From: Bacillota bacterium | Lineage (GTDB): Bacteria > Bacillota_I > Bacilli_A > ML615J-28 > CAG-698 | Direction of reading: 5' to 3' | Assembly (NCBI GenBank): GCA_023422115.1 | Contig: JAEZSA010000051.1 | Span: 1 to 14,345, forward strand | Length of the DNA: 14,345 bases | Shown: piece by piece, positions 1 to 6,844 of the stretch | Position numbering within the stretch: position 1 is the first letter of the stretch | Layout of the letters: every line of letters begins with the position of its first letter | Program-made: the position numbers and the translations under genes | The notes under the pieces: model-generated | Database searches by the model: none | The model's input: the letters and a program-made list of their open reading frames with translations, nothing else | Told to the model about the DNA's origin: nothing

Positions 1-16
1 GACTAGGAGAAGCGAT

Positions 17-667
17 ATGCGTTTATTAATAATGGGAGCTCCAGGGGCTGGAAAAGGAACCCAAGCTGTCTTAATCAAAGAATATTTTGCGATACCACAT
101 ATATCTACTGGTGATATGTTTCGAGAAGCAATCTCAAAACAAACCAAGATGGGAATGGAAGCAAAAAAATATATTGATAAAGGCGACTTAGTGCCCGATA
201 ATGTGACTATTGAATTGGTGAGAGAAAGACTTCTGAATGAAGACTGTAAAAATGGTTTTCTTTTAGATGGCTTTCCTCGAACAATAGCCCAAGCACAAGC
301 TCTTGATGAAACATTAAAAAAACTAGAAATTAAGTTAAATGTTGTTTTAAATGTAGATACAGAAGATAAAACTTTAATTGATAGAATCGTAGGGCGTCGT
401 AGTTGCTCTGTTTGTAAAGAAAGTTATCACATGACAAATAAGAAACCAAAAATTGAAGGAATCTGTGATGTTTGTGGTGGTAAATTGATTCAAAGAGTAG
501 ATGACACTGAAGAAACTTTCAAAAACAGATTACAGGTGTATCACGAGATAACAGAACCTGTTTTAAATTATTATCAAAAACAAGGTTTGGTTAAAAATAT
601 TAGTGGTTCTGGGGACATCAAAGAAATATTTGAGAGGGTTAAAGTCCTTCTTGGAGGCAATGAATGA
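17..667 (+). CDS. adk: Adenylate kinase, zinc-binding LID form
   Basis: Cytosolic adenylate kinase, which interconverts ATP + AMP and 2 ADP to balance adenine nucleotides. The 216-residue length fits the long bacterial form. The P-loop GAPGAGKGT is at residues 7-15, the AMP-site DGFPRT at 84-89, and R160 and R171 lie in the usual arginine-rich region. The LID carries four cysteines (C130, C133, C150, C153) in two CxxC pairs, the structural zinc site typical of Gram-positive enzymes. The start ATG follows an AGGAGA ribosome binding site at positions 5-10. The stop overlaps the map start (ATGA), implying translational coupling. In related genomes secY lies immediately upstream; here it would be outside the window. 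Identification is secure. Confidence 0.98.
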   Translation: MRLLIMGAPGAGKGTQAVLIKEYFAIPHISTGDMFREAISKQTKMGMEAKKYIDKGDLVPDNVTIELVRERLLNEDCKNGFLLDGFPRTIAQAQALDETLKKLEIKLNVVLNVDTEDKTLIDRIVGRRSCSVCKESYHMTNKKPKIEGICDVCGGKLIQRVDDTEETFKNRLQVYHEITEPVLNYYQKQGLVKNISGSGDIKEIFERVKVLLGGNE

Positions 668-1437
668 TTTTACTTAAAAGTAATCGAGAAATAGAGTTGA
701 TGAGAGAAGCAGGGAAAATTGTAGCTAGGGCTCATAAAACAGTCAAAGAAGCAATTGCTCCAGGGATATCGACTGATCAACTTGATAAGATTGCTGAAGA
801 GGTAATTAGAAGCGCAGGCGCAACGCCATCCTTTAAGGGATATGGTGGATTTCCTGGATCTATTTGCACTTCAATCAACGACGTTGTTATTCATGGTATT
901 CCTAGTAAAAAAACAAAACTTAAAAAAGGTGATATTATTGCCATAGATATTGGTGCCAATTATAAAGGCTATCATGGCGATAGTGCTATGACTCATGGTG
1001 TTGGCGAAATCAGCGAACCGAGAAAAAGACTCTTAAAGATCACAGAAGAATCTTTATACAAAGGTTTAGAATTAGCCAAACCCTTAAACCGTTTATCCGA
1101 TATTTCTCATGCAATTGAAGAGTATGTTGTAAGCAATGGGTTTTCTGTTGTGAAGGACTTTACTGGACATGGTGTAGGCCGTGATTTGCATGAAGATCCA
1201 ATGATACCAAATTATGGACCTGCTGGTCATGGTCCGGTATTGAGAATCGGAATGACCCTTGCTATTGAGCCAATGGTGAATTCTGGTCGTGCTAATGTTA
1301 AAATATTAGATGATGACTGGACAACAGTAACCGTTGATGGCAGTGATAGTGCTCATTTTGAACATACCATTGTTATAACAGAACAAGGATATGAGATATT
1401 AACGATTGAAGGAGGCTATGCCAATGTCAAAGAATGA
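664..1437 (+). CDS. map: Methionine aminopeptidase, type I
   Basis: Removes the initiator methionine from nascent proteins whose second residue is small. The 257-residue length is normal for the type Ia enzyme, without an N-terminal zinc-finger extension. The five metal ligands of the pita-bread fold are all visible: D95, D106, H169, E202 and E233; H77 is the conserved substrate-site histidine. The ATG overlaps the adk stop by four bases, and the 3' end overlaps infA by 14 bases, so adk-map-infA is a coupled unit. This adk-map-infA order is classic for Bacillota ribosomal operons. No KOW-domain gene lies between map and infA, unlike in Bacillus subtilis. Confidence 0.98.
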   Translation: MILLKSNREIELMREAGKIVARAHKTVKEAIAPGISTDQLDKIAEEVIRSAGATPSFKGYGGFPGSICTSINDVVIHGIPSKKTKLKKGDIIAIDIGANYKGYHGDSAMTHGVGEISEPRKRLLKITEESLYKGLELAKPLNRLSDISHAIEEYVVSNGFSVVKDFTGHGVGRDLHEDPMIPNYGPAGHGPVLRIGMTLAIEPMVNSGRANVKILDDDWTTVTVDGSDSAHFEHTIVITEQGYEILTIEGGYANVKE

Positions 1438-1642
1438 TGTGATAGAACTAAAAGGAACAGTTATGGAGTCGTTACCAAATTCAATTTTCAAAGTTAAATT
1501 GGATAATGGACATCAAATAATAGCCCACGTTTCTGGTAAAATCCGTATGAATTTCATATTCATTTTACCAGGTGATAGAGTAACTGTTGAATTATCACCG
1601 TATGACTTAACACGTGGACGTATCACTTATAGACACAAGTAA
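1424..1642 (+). CDS. infA: Translation initiation factor IF-1
   Basis: Small OB-fold factor that binds the ribosomal A site on the 30S subunit and works with IF-2 and IF-3 in initiation. Starting at 1424 gives 72 residues, exactly the usual length. This ATG lies 8 bases after GGAGG (1411-1415), whereas the ATG at 1418 is only 2 bases from it and the TTG at 1406 precedes it, so both are less likely. The signature segments GTV, NGH, AHVSGK, LPGD and SPYDLTRGRI are all present. An oddity is residue 46: it is phenylalanine (TTC) where most IF-1 proteins have a basic residue in the R-x-x-x-I-R/K-I-L motif. The start lies inside the end of map. Confidence 0.96.
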   Translation: MSKNDVIELKGTVMESLPNSIFKVKLDNGHQIIAHVSGKIRMNFIFILPGDRVTVELSPYDLTRGRITYRHK

Positions 1643-1664
1643 GTAATACAAGCAATTCAAACCC

Positions 1665-1680
1665 AGTTTCTTATGAAACT
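1665..1680 (+). other. Small hairpin between infA and rpmJ
   Basis: AGTTTC (1665-1670), loop TTAT, GAAACT (1675-1680) form a 6-bp stem a few bases upstream of the rpmJ ribosome binding site. No T-run follows, so it is not an intrinsic terminator. It could be an mRNA processing or stability element, or simply chance in AT-rich sequence. Confidence 0.25.
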
Positions 1681-1699
1681 ATTTAAGGAGGAATTTAAA

Positions 1700-1813
1700 A
1701 TGAAGGTTAGACCATCAGTAAAACCAATATGTGATCAATGTAAAGTAATTAAACGTAACGGCAAAGTTATGGTTATTTGTAAAAATCCAAAACACAAACA
1801 AAAACAAGGATAA
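1700..1813 (+). CDS. rpmJ: 50S ribosomal protein L36 (bL36), zinc-binding form
   Basis: A 37-residue ribosomal protein, the normal length for bL36. It begins MKVRPSVKPIC, the family's invariant opening, and carries the C-x2-C-x12-C-x4-H zinc ribbon (C11, C14, C27, H32). This is therefore the zinc-containing 'C+' paralogue, not the zinc-free form that some bacteria express under zinc limitation. A strong AAGGAGG (1685-1691) precedes the ATG by 8 bases. It lies between infA and rpsM, its canonical place in the alpha/spc operon. Confidence 0.97.
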   Translation: MKVRPSVKPICDQCKVIKRNGKVMVICKNPKHKQKQG

Positions 1814-1830
1814 TTAGGAGGTGCAAATAT

Positions 1831-2196
1831 ATGGCACGTATTTCTGGTGTTGATATTCCACGTGACAAGCGAGTTGTTATTTCGCTAACATACATTTATG
1901 GAATAGGAAAACCAACAGCAATTGAAATATTAAAAAAAGTAGGCGTTGACGAGAGTAGACGCGTTAAAGATTTGAGTGAAGAAGAACTAGCATCAATTAG
2001 ACGTGAAGTAGCTGCTTTAAAAGTAGAAGGTGACTTACGTCGTGAGGTTGCTATGAATATTAAGAGATTGATGGAAATTGGATGCTACAGAGGAATCCGT
2101 CATCGTAAAGGATTACCAGTAAGAGGGCAAAACACAAGATGTAATGCACGTACTCGTAAAGGTAAAGTTAAGACCGTAGCAAATAAGAAGAAATAG
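1831..2196 (+). CDS. rpsM: 30S ribosomal protein S13 (uS13)
   Basis: Head protein of the 30S subunit that contacts the P-site tRNA and forms a bridge to the 50S subunit. The 121-residue length is normal. The opening MARISGVDIP, the helix-hairpin-helix segment around YIYGIG (residues 22-27), the GCYRGIRHRKGLPVRGQ core near 93-109 and the NARTRKG tail are all family hallmarks, and the C-terminus is strongly basic. AGGAGGT at 1816-1822 gives a well-placed ribosome binding site. The order rpmJ-rpsM-rpsK-rpoA-rplQ is the standard bacterial alpha operon without rpsD. Confidence 0.98.
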   Translation: MARISGVDIPRDKRVVISLTYIYGIGKPTAIEILKKVGVDESRRVKDLSEEELASIRREVAALKVEGDLRREVAMNIKRLMEIGCYRGIRHRKGLPVRGQNTRCNARTRKGKVKTVANKKK

Positions 2197-2209
2197 GAGG
2201 AATTGAATA

Positions 2210-2593
2210 ATGGCTCGAAAAATTCGTAAACGTAAAGTTAAAAAGAATATTCCTAATGGAGTGGCACATATTCATTCTACTTTTAACAACACAATTATTA
2301 CAATAACCGATACTGTAGGAAATGCTATCGCTTGGAGTAGTGCTGGTGCACTAGGTTTTAAAGGTAGCAAAAAATCAACTCCTTTTGCAGCTTCACAAGC
2401 ATCTGAGGCTTGTGCAAAAGCCGCTTTAGATAGTGGTATGATTAAAGTTGAAGTTTCAGTTAAGGGCCCAGGTCCAGGACGTGAGGCGGCTATTAGATCA
2501 TTGCAAGTTGCTGGTCTTGAAATTACATCCATTAAAGATGTTACTCCAATTCCACACAATGGTTGTCGTCCTCCAAAACAACCTAGAGGATAG
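2210..2593 (+). CDS. rpsK: 30S ribosomal protein S11 (uS11)
   Basis: Platform protein of the 30S subunit lying along the mRNA exit path near the anti-Shine-Dalgarno helix. The 127-residue length is typical. Visible family segments are the basic N-terminus (RKIRKRKVKKNI), AHIHSTFNNTIITITD, SSAGALGFKGSKKSTPFAAS, VKGPGPGREAAIRSL and the C-terminal PHNGCRPPK. The last residues read KQPRG where most S11 proteins end in a basic K/R-R-R-V-type tail, a mild divergence. AGGAGG at 2195-2200 overlaps the rpsM stop, so translation of the two is probably coupled. Confidence 0.98.
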   Translation: MARKIRKRKVKKNIPNGVAHIHSTFNNTIITITDTVGNAIAWSSAGALGFKGSKKSTPFAASQASEACAKAALDSGMIKVEVSVKGPGPGREAAIRSLQVAGLEITSIKDVTPIPHNGCRPPKQPRG

Positions 2594-2626
2594 AGATATA
2601 CTACTAAATAAAATAAGGAGGACCGA

Positions 2627-3700
2627 ATGAGAAAATTCGAATTTATTAAACCTCAAACTACTGTTGAATCAAGTGATTCAGAAAATTACGGTAAATTCAT
2701 AATTTCTCCATTAGAAAGGGGATATGGGATTACTTTGGGTAATGCACTTCGCCGTGTGTTGCTTTCATCTATGCCAGGGGTGGCGATTGTAGCTATGGAT
2801 GTTGAAGGGGTTGCTCACGAATTCATGGCACTAAATGGTATTCTAGAAGACATAACTGAAATAATTCTAAATTTAAAGAATGTTATCATCTCGATTGATG
2901 AAGACAAATTATTTAAATCAATAGCCCAAGAAGCACAAGAACTTTATGAATTAAATATTGATGCTGAAGGAGAAAGAGTTATTACAGCAGGTGATTTGGT
3001 ACATAGCAGTGAATTGAAAATTGTTAATCCAGATCAAGTAATTGCAACATTAGAAAAGGGTGGAAAATTCAAAGCTCGTTTCTATGCTAGAAGAGGAATC
3101 GGTTACGTTAGTGCTGAAGAAAACAAAGTTTTCTGTAAGGATAAAAACGGAAATCTTATTACAACAAGAATAGCAATCGATGCAATTTACACACCAGTCA
3201 CAAAAGTAAAATATACCGCAGATAAAACAAGGGTTGATGAGGATGTTGATTTCGACAAGCTTACTATGGAAGTTTGGACAAACAAGTCAATAAAACCAAC
3301 AGATGCAATTTCACTAGCTGCAAAATTCTTGCAAGAGCATTTTGAAGTTGTATCACATTTAAATGAAATCGTAATTCAAGAACAATACATGTATGAACGA
3401 GAAGAAAAAGTTTCGAATAAGAAATTTGAAAAGAAGATTGAAGAACTTGATTTATCTGTTCGTTCTTACAACTGCTTAAAACGCGCTGGTATTAATACCG
3501 TAGGTGATCTTACTCAAAAGAATGAAGAAGAAATGATGAGAGTAAGAAACTTAGGTCGTAAATCATTAAAAGAAGTTGTCCAAAAACTTCGTGAAATAGG
3601 TTTAGACTTACGTCGCACATATGATACAGATACTAGTTATCTAGACAACGAAGATATTGAAAAAGAAGATGATGATTCATCTGACGATGATATTTTCTAG
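2627..3700 (+). CDS. rpoA: RNA polymerase subunit alpha
   Basis: The dimeric alpha subunit that nucleates RNA polymerase assembly and contacts UP elements and activators. The N-terminal assembly domain (about 1-250) contains LERGYGITLGNALRRVLLSS (29-48), DVEGVAHEF (58-66) and NPDQVIATL (134-142). The C-terminal DNA-binding domain (about 271-328) contains ELDLSVRSYNCLKRAGI, with the expected DNA-contact residues R279 and N282, and NLGRKSL (308-314). At 357 residues it is about 40 longer than B. subtilis alpha (314). The extra length comes partly from a roughly 10-residue insertion near 93-110 and mainly from a tail after residue 331 that is almost all D, E, S and T. AAGGAGG at 2615-2621 precedes the ATG. 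Confidence 0.98.
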   Translation: MRKFEFIKPQTTVESSDSENYGKFIISPLERGYGITLGNALRRVLLSSMPGVAIVAMDVEGVAHEFMALNGILEDITEIILNLKNVIISIDEDKLFKSIAQEAQELYELNIDAEGERVITAGDLVHSSELKIVNPDQVIATLEKGGKFKARFYARRGIGYVSAEENKVFCKDKNGNLITTRIAIDAIYTPVTKVKYTADKTRVDEDVDFDKLTMEVWTNKSIKPTDAISLAAKFLQEHFEVVSHLNEIVIQEQYMYEREEKVSNKKFEKKIEELDLSVRSYNCLKRAGINTVGDLTQKNEEEMMRVRNLGRKSLKEVVQKLREIGLDLRRTYDTDTSYLDNEDIEKEDDDSSDDDIF

Positions 3701-3730
3701 TCAAAAAAAACCAAAGGGAGGACTAAAATA

Positions 3731-4093
3731 ATGTCATTAGGTTATCGAAGATTAGGTCGTAATTCTGCTCAACGTAAAGCATTACTGCGAGATTTAGTTA
3801 CTGATTTAATTATTAATGAACGTATTGAAACAACTCTTCAAAAGGCTAAAGAATTACAAAGAGTCGCAGATAAAATGGTAACTCTTGGTAAAAAAGGAAC
3901 TTTAGCTGCTAGATGCCAAGCTGCTGAACTTGTTAGATTTGAAATGGCGAATGAAAAAGAATATGCTGTTCAAAAGCTATTTTCAGAAATTGCACCAAAA
4001 TATCAAGACAGAAAAGGTGGCTATACAAGAGTATTAAAAACAGGACCTAGACGTGGTGATTCTGCGCCTATGGCTATCATAGAATTCGTATAA
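3731..4093 (+). CDS. rplQ: 50S ribosomal protein L17 (bL17)
   Basis: Large-subunit protein near the peptide exit tunnel rim. The 120-residue length matches short bacterial L17. The opening segment YRRLGRNSAQRKALLRDLVT is diagnostic, followed by the helical T-T-L-Q-K-AKELQRVADKMVTLGKKG region and the C-terminal GGYTRVLKTGPRRGDSAPMA(I)IEFV end. AAAGGGAGG at 3713-3721 precedes the ATG by 9 bases. It is the last gene of the ribosomal/rpoA operon; a strong terminator follows within 10 bases of the stop. Confidence 0.98.
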   Translation: MSLGYRRLGRNSAQRKALLRDLVTDLIINERIETTLQKAKELQRVADKMVTLGKKGTLAARCQAAELVRFEMANEKEYAVQKLFSEIAPKYQDRKGGYTRVLKTGPRRGDSAPMAIIEFV

Positions 4094-4101
4094 AATAAAG
4101 C

Positions 4102-4130
4102 AAGGCAATTGAAGATACAATTGCCTTTTT
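4102..4130 (+). terminator. Intrinsic terminator of the ribosomal/rpoA operon
   Basis: AAGGCAATTG (4102-4111), loop AAGATA, CAATTGCCTT (4118-4127) form a perfect 10-bp stem that runs into a T-rich tract (TTTTTATTTG). It lies just after the rplQ stop and separates the ribosomal operon from the ABC exporter gene. Confidence 0.92.
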
Positions 4131-4173
4131 ATTTGTTTTGTAAGTGGTTTGTCAGTTATTTTTTAGATAATCA

Positions 4174-4202
4174 TCGACAGAAATGCCTTTTTAAGATATA
4201 AT
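4174..4202 (+). promoter_or_regulatory. Predicted sigma-A promoter for the ABC exporter gene
   Basis: TCGACA (4174-4179, 5 of 6 to the -35 consensus), a 17-base spacer and TATAAT (4197-4202, perfect -10). Transcription should begin near 4209, leaving a leader of about 45 bases before the ATG at 4256. It sits directly after the rplQ terminator, so the exporter is probably an independent unit. The -10 lies within a direct repeat described separately. Confidence 0.75.
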
Positions 4203-4222
4203 TAAAAAAGTTAAGATATGAT
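4191..4222 (+). repeat. Direct repeat overlapping the exporter promoter
   Basis: TTAAGATATAAT (4191-4202) and TTAAGATATGAT (4211-4222) match at 11 of 12 positions and are offset by exactly 20 bases, about two helical turns. The first copy contains the -10 element and the second covers the predicted start of transcription. The placement fits a repressor site, but no regulator gene is nearby and the sequence is AT-rich. Confidence 0.45.
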
Positions 4223-4255
4223 AAACAGGATGCGAATGATTGTTTGGAGGGTACT

Positions 4256-6577
4256 ATGTTATATTTAAAAAATATTATTAAAGATTATAAAATAGGAAAT
4301 ATATCAACAAGAGCGTTAAACAACATTACCATTCATTTTCGTAAACAAGAGTTTGTCTGTGTTCTAGGTCCAAGTGGCTGTGGAAAAACAACCTTATTGA
4401 ATATTATTGGTGGACTAGATAAGAATACTAATGGTGATTTCTTCATTGAAAACCAAAACACGAAAACGTATAAAGACTCTGATTGGGATAGTTATCGCAA
4501 TGATAAAGTAGGTTTTGTTTTTCAGAGTTTTAATTTAATACAACATCTTTCTATCTGGAAAAATGTTGAATTAGCATTAACACTATCAGGAATATCAAAA
4601 GCTAAAAGTAAAGAACGAGTTGCAGAAGTTTTAGAAAGAGTTGGATTAACCGATCAAAAAGATAAAAAGCCCAATCAACTAAGTGGAGGGCAAATGCAAA
4701 GAGTAGCAATTGCTCGTGCACTAGTTAACAATCCTGAAATTATTCTTGCGGATGAACCTACAGGAGCACTGGATTCTATTACTTCTGAGCAGATTTTAGA
4801 CATTTTAAAAGAGATTTCTAGGGAACGATTGGTAGTGATGGTAACTCATAATGAAGAGTTTGCCAATCAATATGCAACACGAATCGTAAATTTAAAAGAT
4901 GGCCATATTGTGAACGACAGCAATCCTTTTGAAAAAGAACTAAAGGAAGAAAAAGAAATTAAAAAAGCAAAAACCTCAATGCCCATTATGACAGCATTGT
5001 CATTATCTTTTTTGAATCTCAAAGCAAAAATTACAAGAACGCTATTAACAACCCTTGCAGGTTGTATTGGAATTGTTGCTATAGGGTTGGTATTATCGGT
5101 ATCAAATGGAATGACTGCCTATATTGACGATGTTCAACGAGTAGCACTTGGGGACTATCCGATTAATGTTACTAGCTCAGTCATTACATCTCCGGAGGTG
5201 TCTATTTATAGTAAATTGAAAGAATTTCCTGAGGAGGATGTTATTACAATCGTTCGTGGAAATACCCCATATGAGCATTATAATGCCATTGAAGATGAGT
5301 TTTTTCATTATCTTGAGGGTATGCCAAGTGACTGGTATACTTTAATTAATTATGGAACTTCTATCAATTTGAATTTATTATATCAAGATGGATTAGCATA
5401 TCAAAAAGTAACCGATTCTTATTTTTATGAAATGACAGAAAATGTTGATTTTATTGATGAACAATATACCATCCTTGAGGGAAGCATTCCCCAAAACGCC
5501 AATGAAATAGCTTTAGTAGTTGATAGTTATAATTGTATTAGTGCAATGTTACTTTATTACTTAGGGATGAGTTATGAAAATGTAGAAACATTGACTTTTG
5601 CCGATTTTATTGGAAAAGAATTCAAATTAATAGATAATGATAATTATTATGTCAAGATGGATGGTCGTTATTATGCAAAGGGAAAATCCTATTATGCGGA
5701 TTTATATCATAATGCTGAGACGACACTAAGTGTTGTTGGGATATTACGAATCGAACCGCAGGCAACAACAAAATTATATTCATCAGGGTTGCTATATACA
5801 AAAGCATTAACAGAATTAGTTTATGAACGTTCTATTCATTCAGAAATTGTAAAAGAACAAGTAGAGAAGGGAACTGACTTAAATGTTTTTACAGGAGAAC
5901 CCTATGAAGACATCATCGGTATCAGTTCAACACAAACGAAAAACTATCAATATGAATCCAACTTAGTAACATTAAACGGAATGAAGAAAATTAATCGATT
6001 ATATATTTATACCTCTCGATTTTCAGATCGGGGAAATATTACGAAATATATCAATGATTATAAAAATCTAGAAAGCAATGTAAAGATTGGTATTTCTGAT
6101 TATACTAGTAGGATTACGAATGAATTTGCTACATTTGTTGAAGTGTTAACCAAAGTACTAATTATATTTGCATCAATATCATTGGTTGTATCTTCGATTA
6201 TGATTGCGGTTATTACCTATATTTCTGTTATCGAACGAACCAAGGAAATCGGGATCTTACGAAGTCTTGGTGCTAGAAAGAAAGATATTTCAAGAGTATT
6301 TAACGCGGAAACTGCCATTATAGGTTTTGCGGCTGGAATTTTAGGAATTCTAGGAGTATATATTTTGGAAAATCCAATTGACAATCTAGTCAAAAATATC
6401 ATTACCCAAAACACAAGTCTAACAACAGGATTAACAGCTTTTGATATTGTTCAAACAAAACCAGAATATTTAATATTATTATTAATAGGTAGTATTGTTA
6501 TCACGATTATTGCTGGAATGATACCTGCAATTATTGCAGCATACAAATCTCCAGTAGATGCATTAAGAAACGAATAA
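4256..6577 (+). CDS. ABC transporter fusion: ATPase plus FtsX/MacB-type permease
   Basis: Single-chain half-transporter of the MacB/FtsX (type VII) superfamily, probably a mechanotransmitter or exporter working as a homodimer. The ATPase (about 1-225) has Walker A GPSGCGKTT (38-46), Q90 of the Q-loop, LSGGQ (142-146), Walker B ILADEP with catalytic E167, and H198. A charged linker (225-240) leads to TM1 (about 265-283), a large extracellular domain (about 284-628), then three TM segments (about 630-656, 685-705, 737-763) and the typical ending YKSPVDALRNE. The extracellular domain of about 345 residues is rich in Y, D and N. I judge it larger than the periplasmic domain of classical MacB. The ATG at 4256 is preferred over the upstream TTG at 4244 because GGAGGG (4246-4251) lies 4-5 bases before it. 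The substrate cannot be inferred; no MacA-like or two-component partner is adjacent. Confidence 0.88.
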   Translation: MLYLKNIIKDYKIGNISTRALNNITIHFRKQEFVCVLGPSGCGKTTLLNIIGGLDKNTNGDFFIENQNTKTYKDSDWDSYRNDKVGFVFQSFNLIQHLSIWKNVELALTLSGISKAKSKERVAEVLERVGLTDQKDKKPNQLSGGQMQRVAIARALVNNPEIILADEPTGALDSITSEQILDILKEISRERLVVMVTHNEEFANQYATRIVNLKDGHIVNDSNPFEKELKEEKEIKKAKTSMPIMTALSLSFLNLKAKITRTLLTTLAGCIGIVAIGLVLSVSNGMTAYIDDVQRVALGDYPINVTSSVITSPEVSIYSKLKEFPEEDVITIVRGNTPYEHYNAIEDEFFHYLEGMPSDWYTLINYGTSINLNLLYQDGLAYQKVTDSYFYEMTENVDFIDEQYTILEGSIPQNANEIALVVDSYNCISAMLLYYLGMSYENVETLTFADFIGKEFKLIDNDNYYVKMDGRYYAKGKSYYADLYHNAETTLSVVGILRIEPQATTKLYSSGLLYTKALTELVYERSIHSEIVKEQVEKGTDLNVFTGEPYEDIIGISSTQTKNYQYESNLVTLNGMKKINRLYIYTSRFSDRGNITKYINDYKNLESNVKIGISDYTSRITNEFATFVEVLTKVLIIFASISLVVSSIMIAVITYISVIERTKEIGILRSLGARKKDISRVFNAETAIIGFAAGILGILGVYILENPIDNLVKNIITQNTSLTTGLTAFDIVQTKPEYLILLLIGSIVITIIAGMIPAIIAAYKSPVDALRNE

Positions 6578-6640
6578 AAAAAACAATAAAAATAGCGACC
6601 TTATTTGTTATATAAGTATAACACGACTAAGGAGGCTATG

Positions 6641-6736
6641 ATGAGTAAGATAGATATACAAGAAAGACGAATTCGAATATGCATTTTATTTTGTTTGCTA
6701 GGCTTGCTGTTTTGCATAGCTTGTAGTCTATTTTGA
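6641..6736 (+). CDS. Putative 31-residue single-pass membrane peptide
   Basis: A short ORF with a near-perfect AAGGAGG (6629-6635) five bases before its ATG; the ATG at 6638 is too close to that site. The peptide has a charged head (MSKIDIQERRIR, 1-12) and a hydrophobic segment (13-31) with four cysteines (C14, C18, C25, C28) and one glycine (G21). These five residues sit at alternating +4/+3 spacings, so in a helix they form one small-residue stripe. The ORF lies 63 bases after the ABC exporter and 3 bases before a terminator, consistent with a two-gene transcript. I do not recognise a family. It could be a small transporter subunit or regulator, a type I toxin-like peptide, or a non-coding leader. 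No protein-level evidence is available here. Confidence 0.55.
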   Translation: MSKIDIQERRIRICILFCLLGLLFCIACSLF

Positions 6737-6739
6737 TTT

Positions 6740-6767
6740 AAAGTCCGATATCGGACTTTTTCTTTTT
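6740..6767 (+). terminator. Intrinsic terminator with a perfect palindrome
   Basis: The 20-base sequence 6740-6759 is a perfect palindrome (AAAGTCCGAT and its reverse complement). It folds to a stem of about 8 bp with an ATAT loop and runs into TTTTCTTTTT. It closes the ABC exporter/small-ORF unit. There is no matching T-run on the other strand, so it acts mainly rightward. Confidence 0.88.
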
Positions 6768-6794
6768 GATTAAGATAGATATCGATTATATTAT

Positions 6795-6823
6795 TTGCAA
6801 ATATTGAAGAAAAATGATAAAAT
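6795..6823 (+). promoter_or_regulatory. Predicted extended -10 promoter of the NusG-II/ECF/truA unit
   Basis: TTGCAA (6795-6800, 4 of 6), a 17-base spacer and TAAAAT (6818-6823), preceded by TGA so that it forms a TGn extended -10. Start of transcription would be near 6830, about 15 bases before the ATG at 6845. It follows a terminator and is the first good promoter upstream of the five overlapping or closely spaced genes that end with truA. Confidence 0.65.
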
Positions 6824-6844
6824 AAACCATTAATAGAGGTGGAT

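Noticed and set aside
1406..1423. Upstream TTG and ATG starts for infA giving 78 or 74 residues.
   Set aside because: The 72-residue form from 1424 has the correct family length and the best spacing from GGAGG.
2272..2559. A 95-codon open frame on the - strand inside rpsK.
   Set aside because: It is a shadow of the conserved S11 gene, without a ribosome binding site or recognisable family.
6611..6622. TATAAG/TATAAC motifs just before the small ORF as a dedicated promoter.
   Set aside because: The start of transcription would fall at or inside the ribosome binding site and the -35 match is poor.
6578..6628. A weak A/T hairpin after the ABC exporter stop (AACAATAA pairing with TTATTTGTT).
   Set aside because: It has a bulge, no GC pairs in the stem and no T-run, so it is not a credible terminator; read-through to the small ORF is more likely.
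6785..6790. A TATAAT on the - strand downstream of the small ORF, which could drive an antisense RNA as in type I toxin-antitoxin systems.
   Set aside because: No acceptable -35 lies 16-18 bases upstream and the terminator gives no T-run on that strand, so the toxin-antitoxin reading has too little support.
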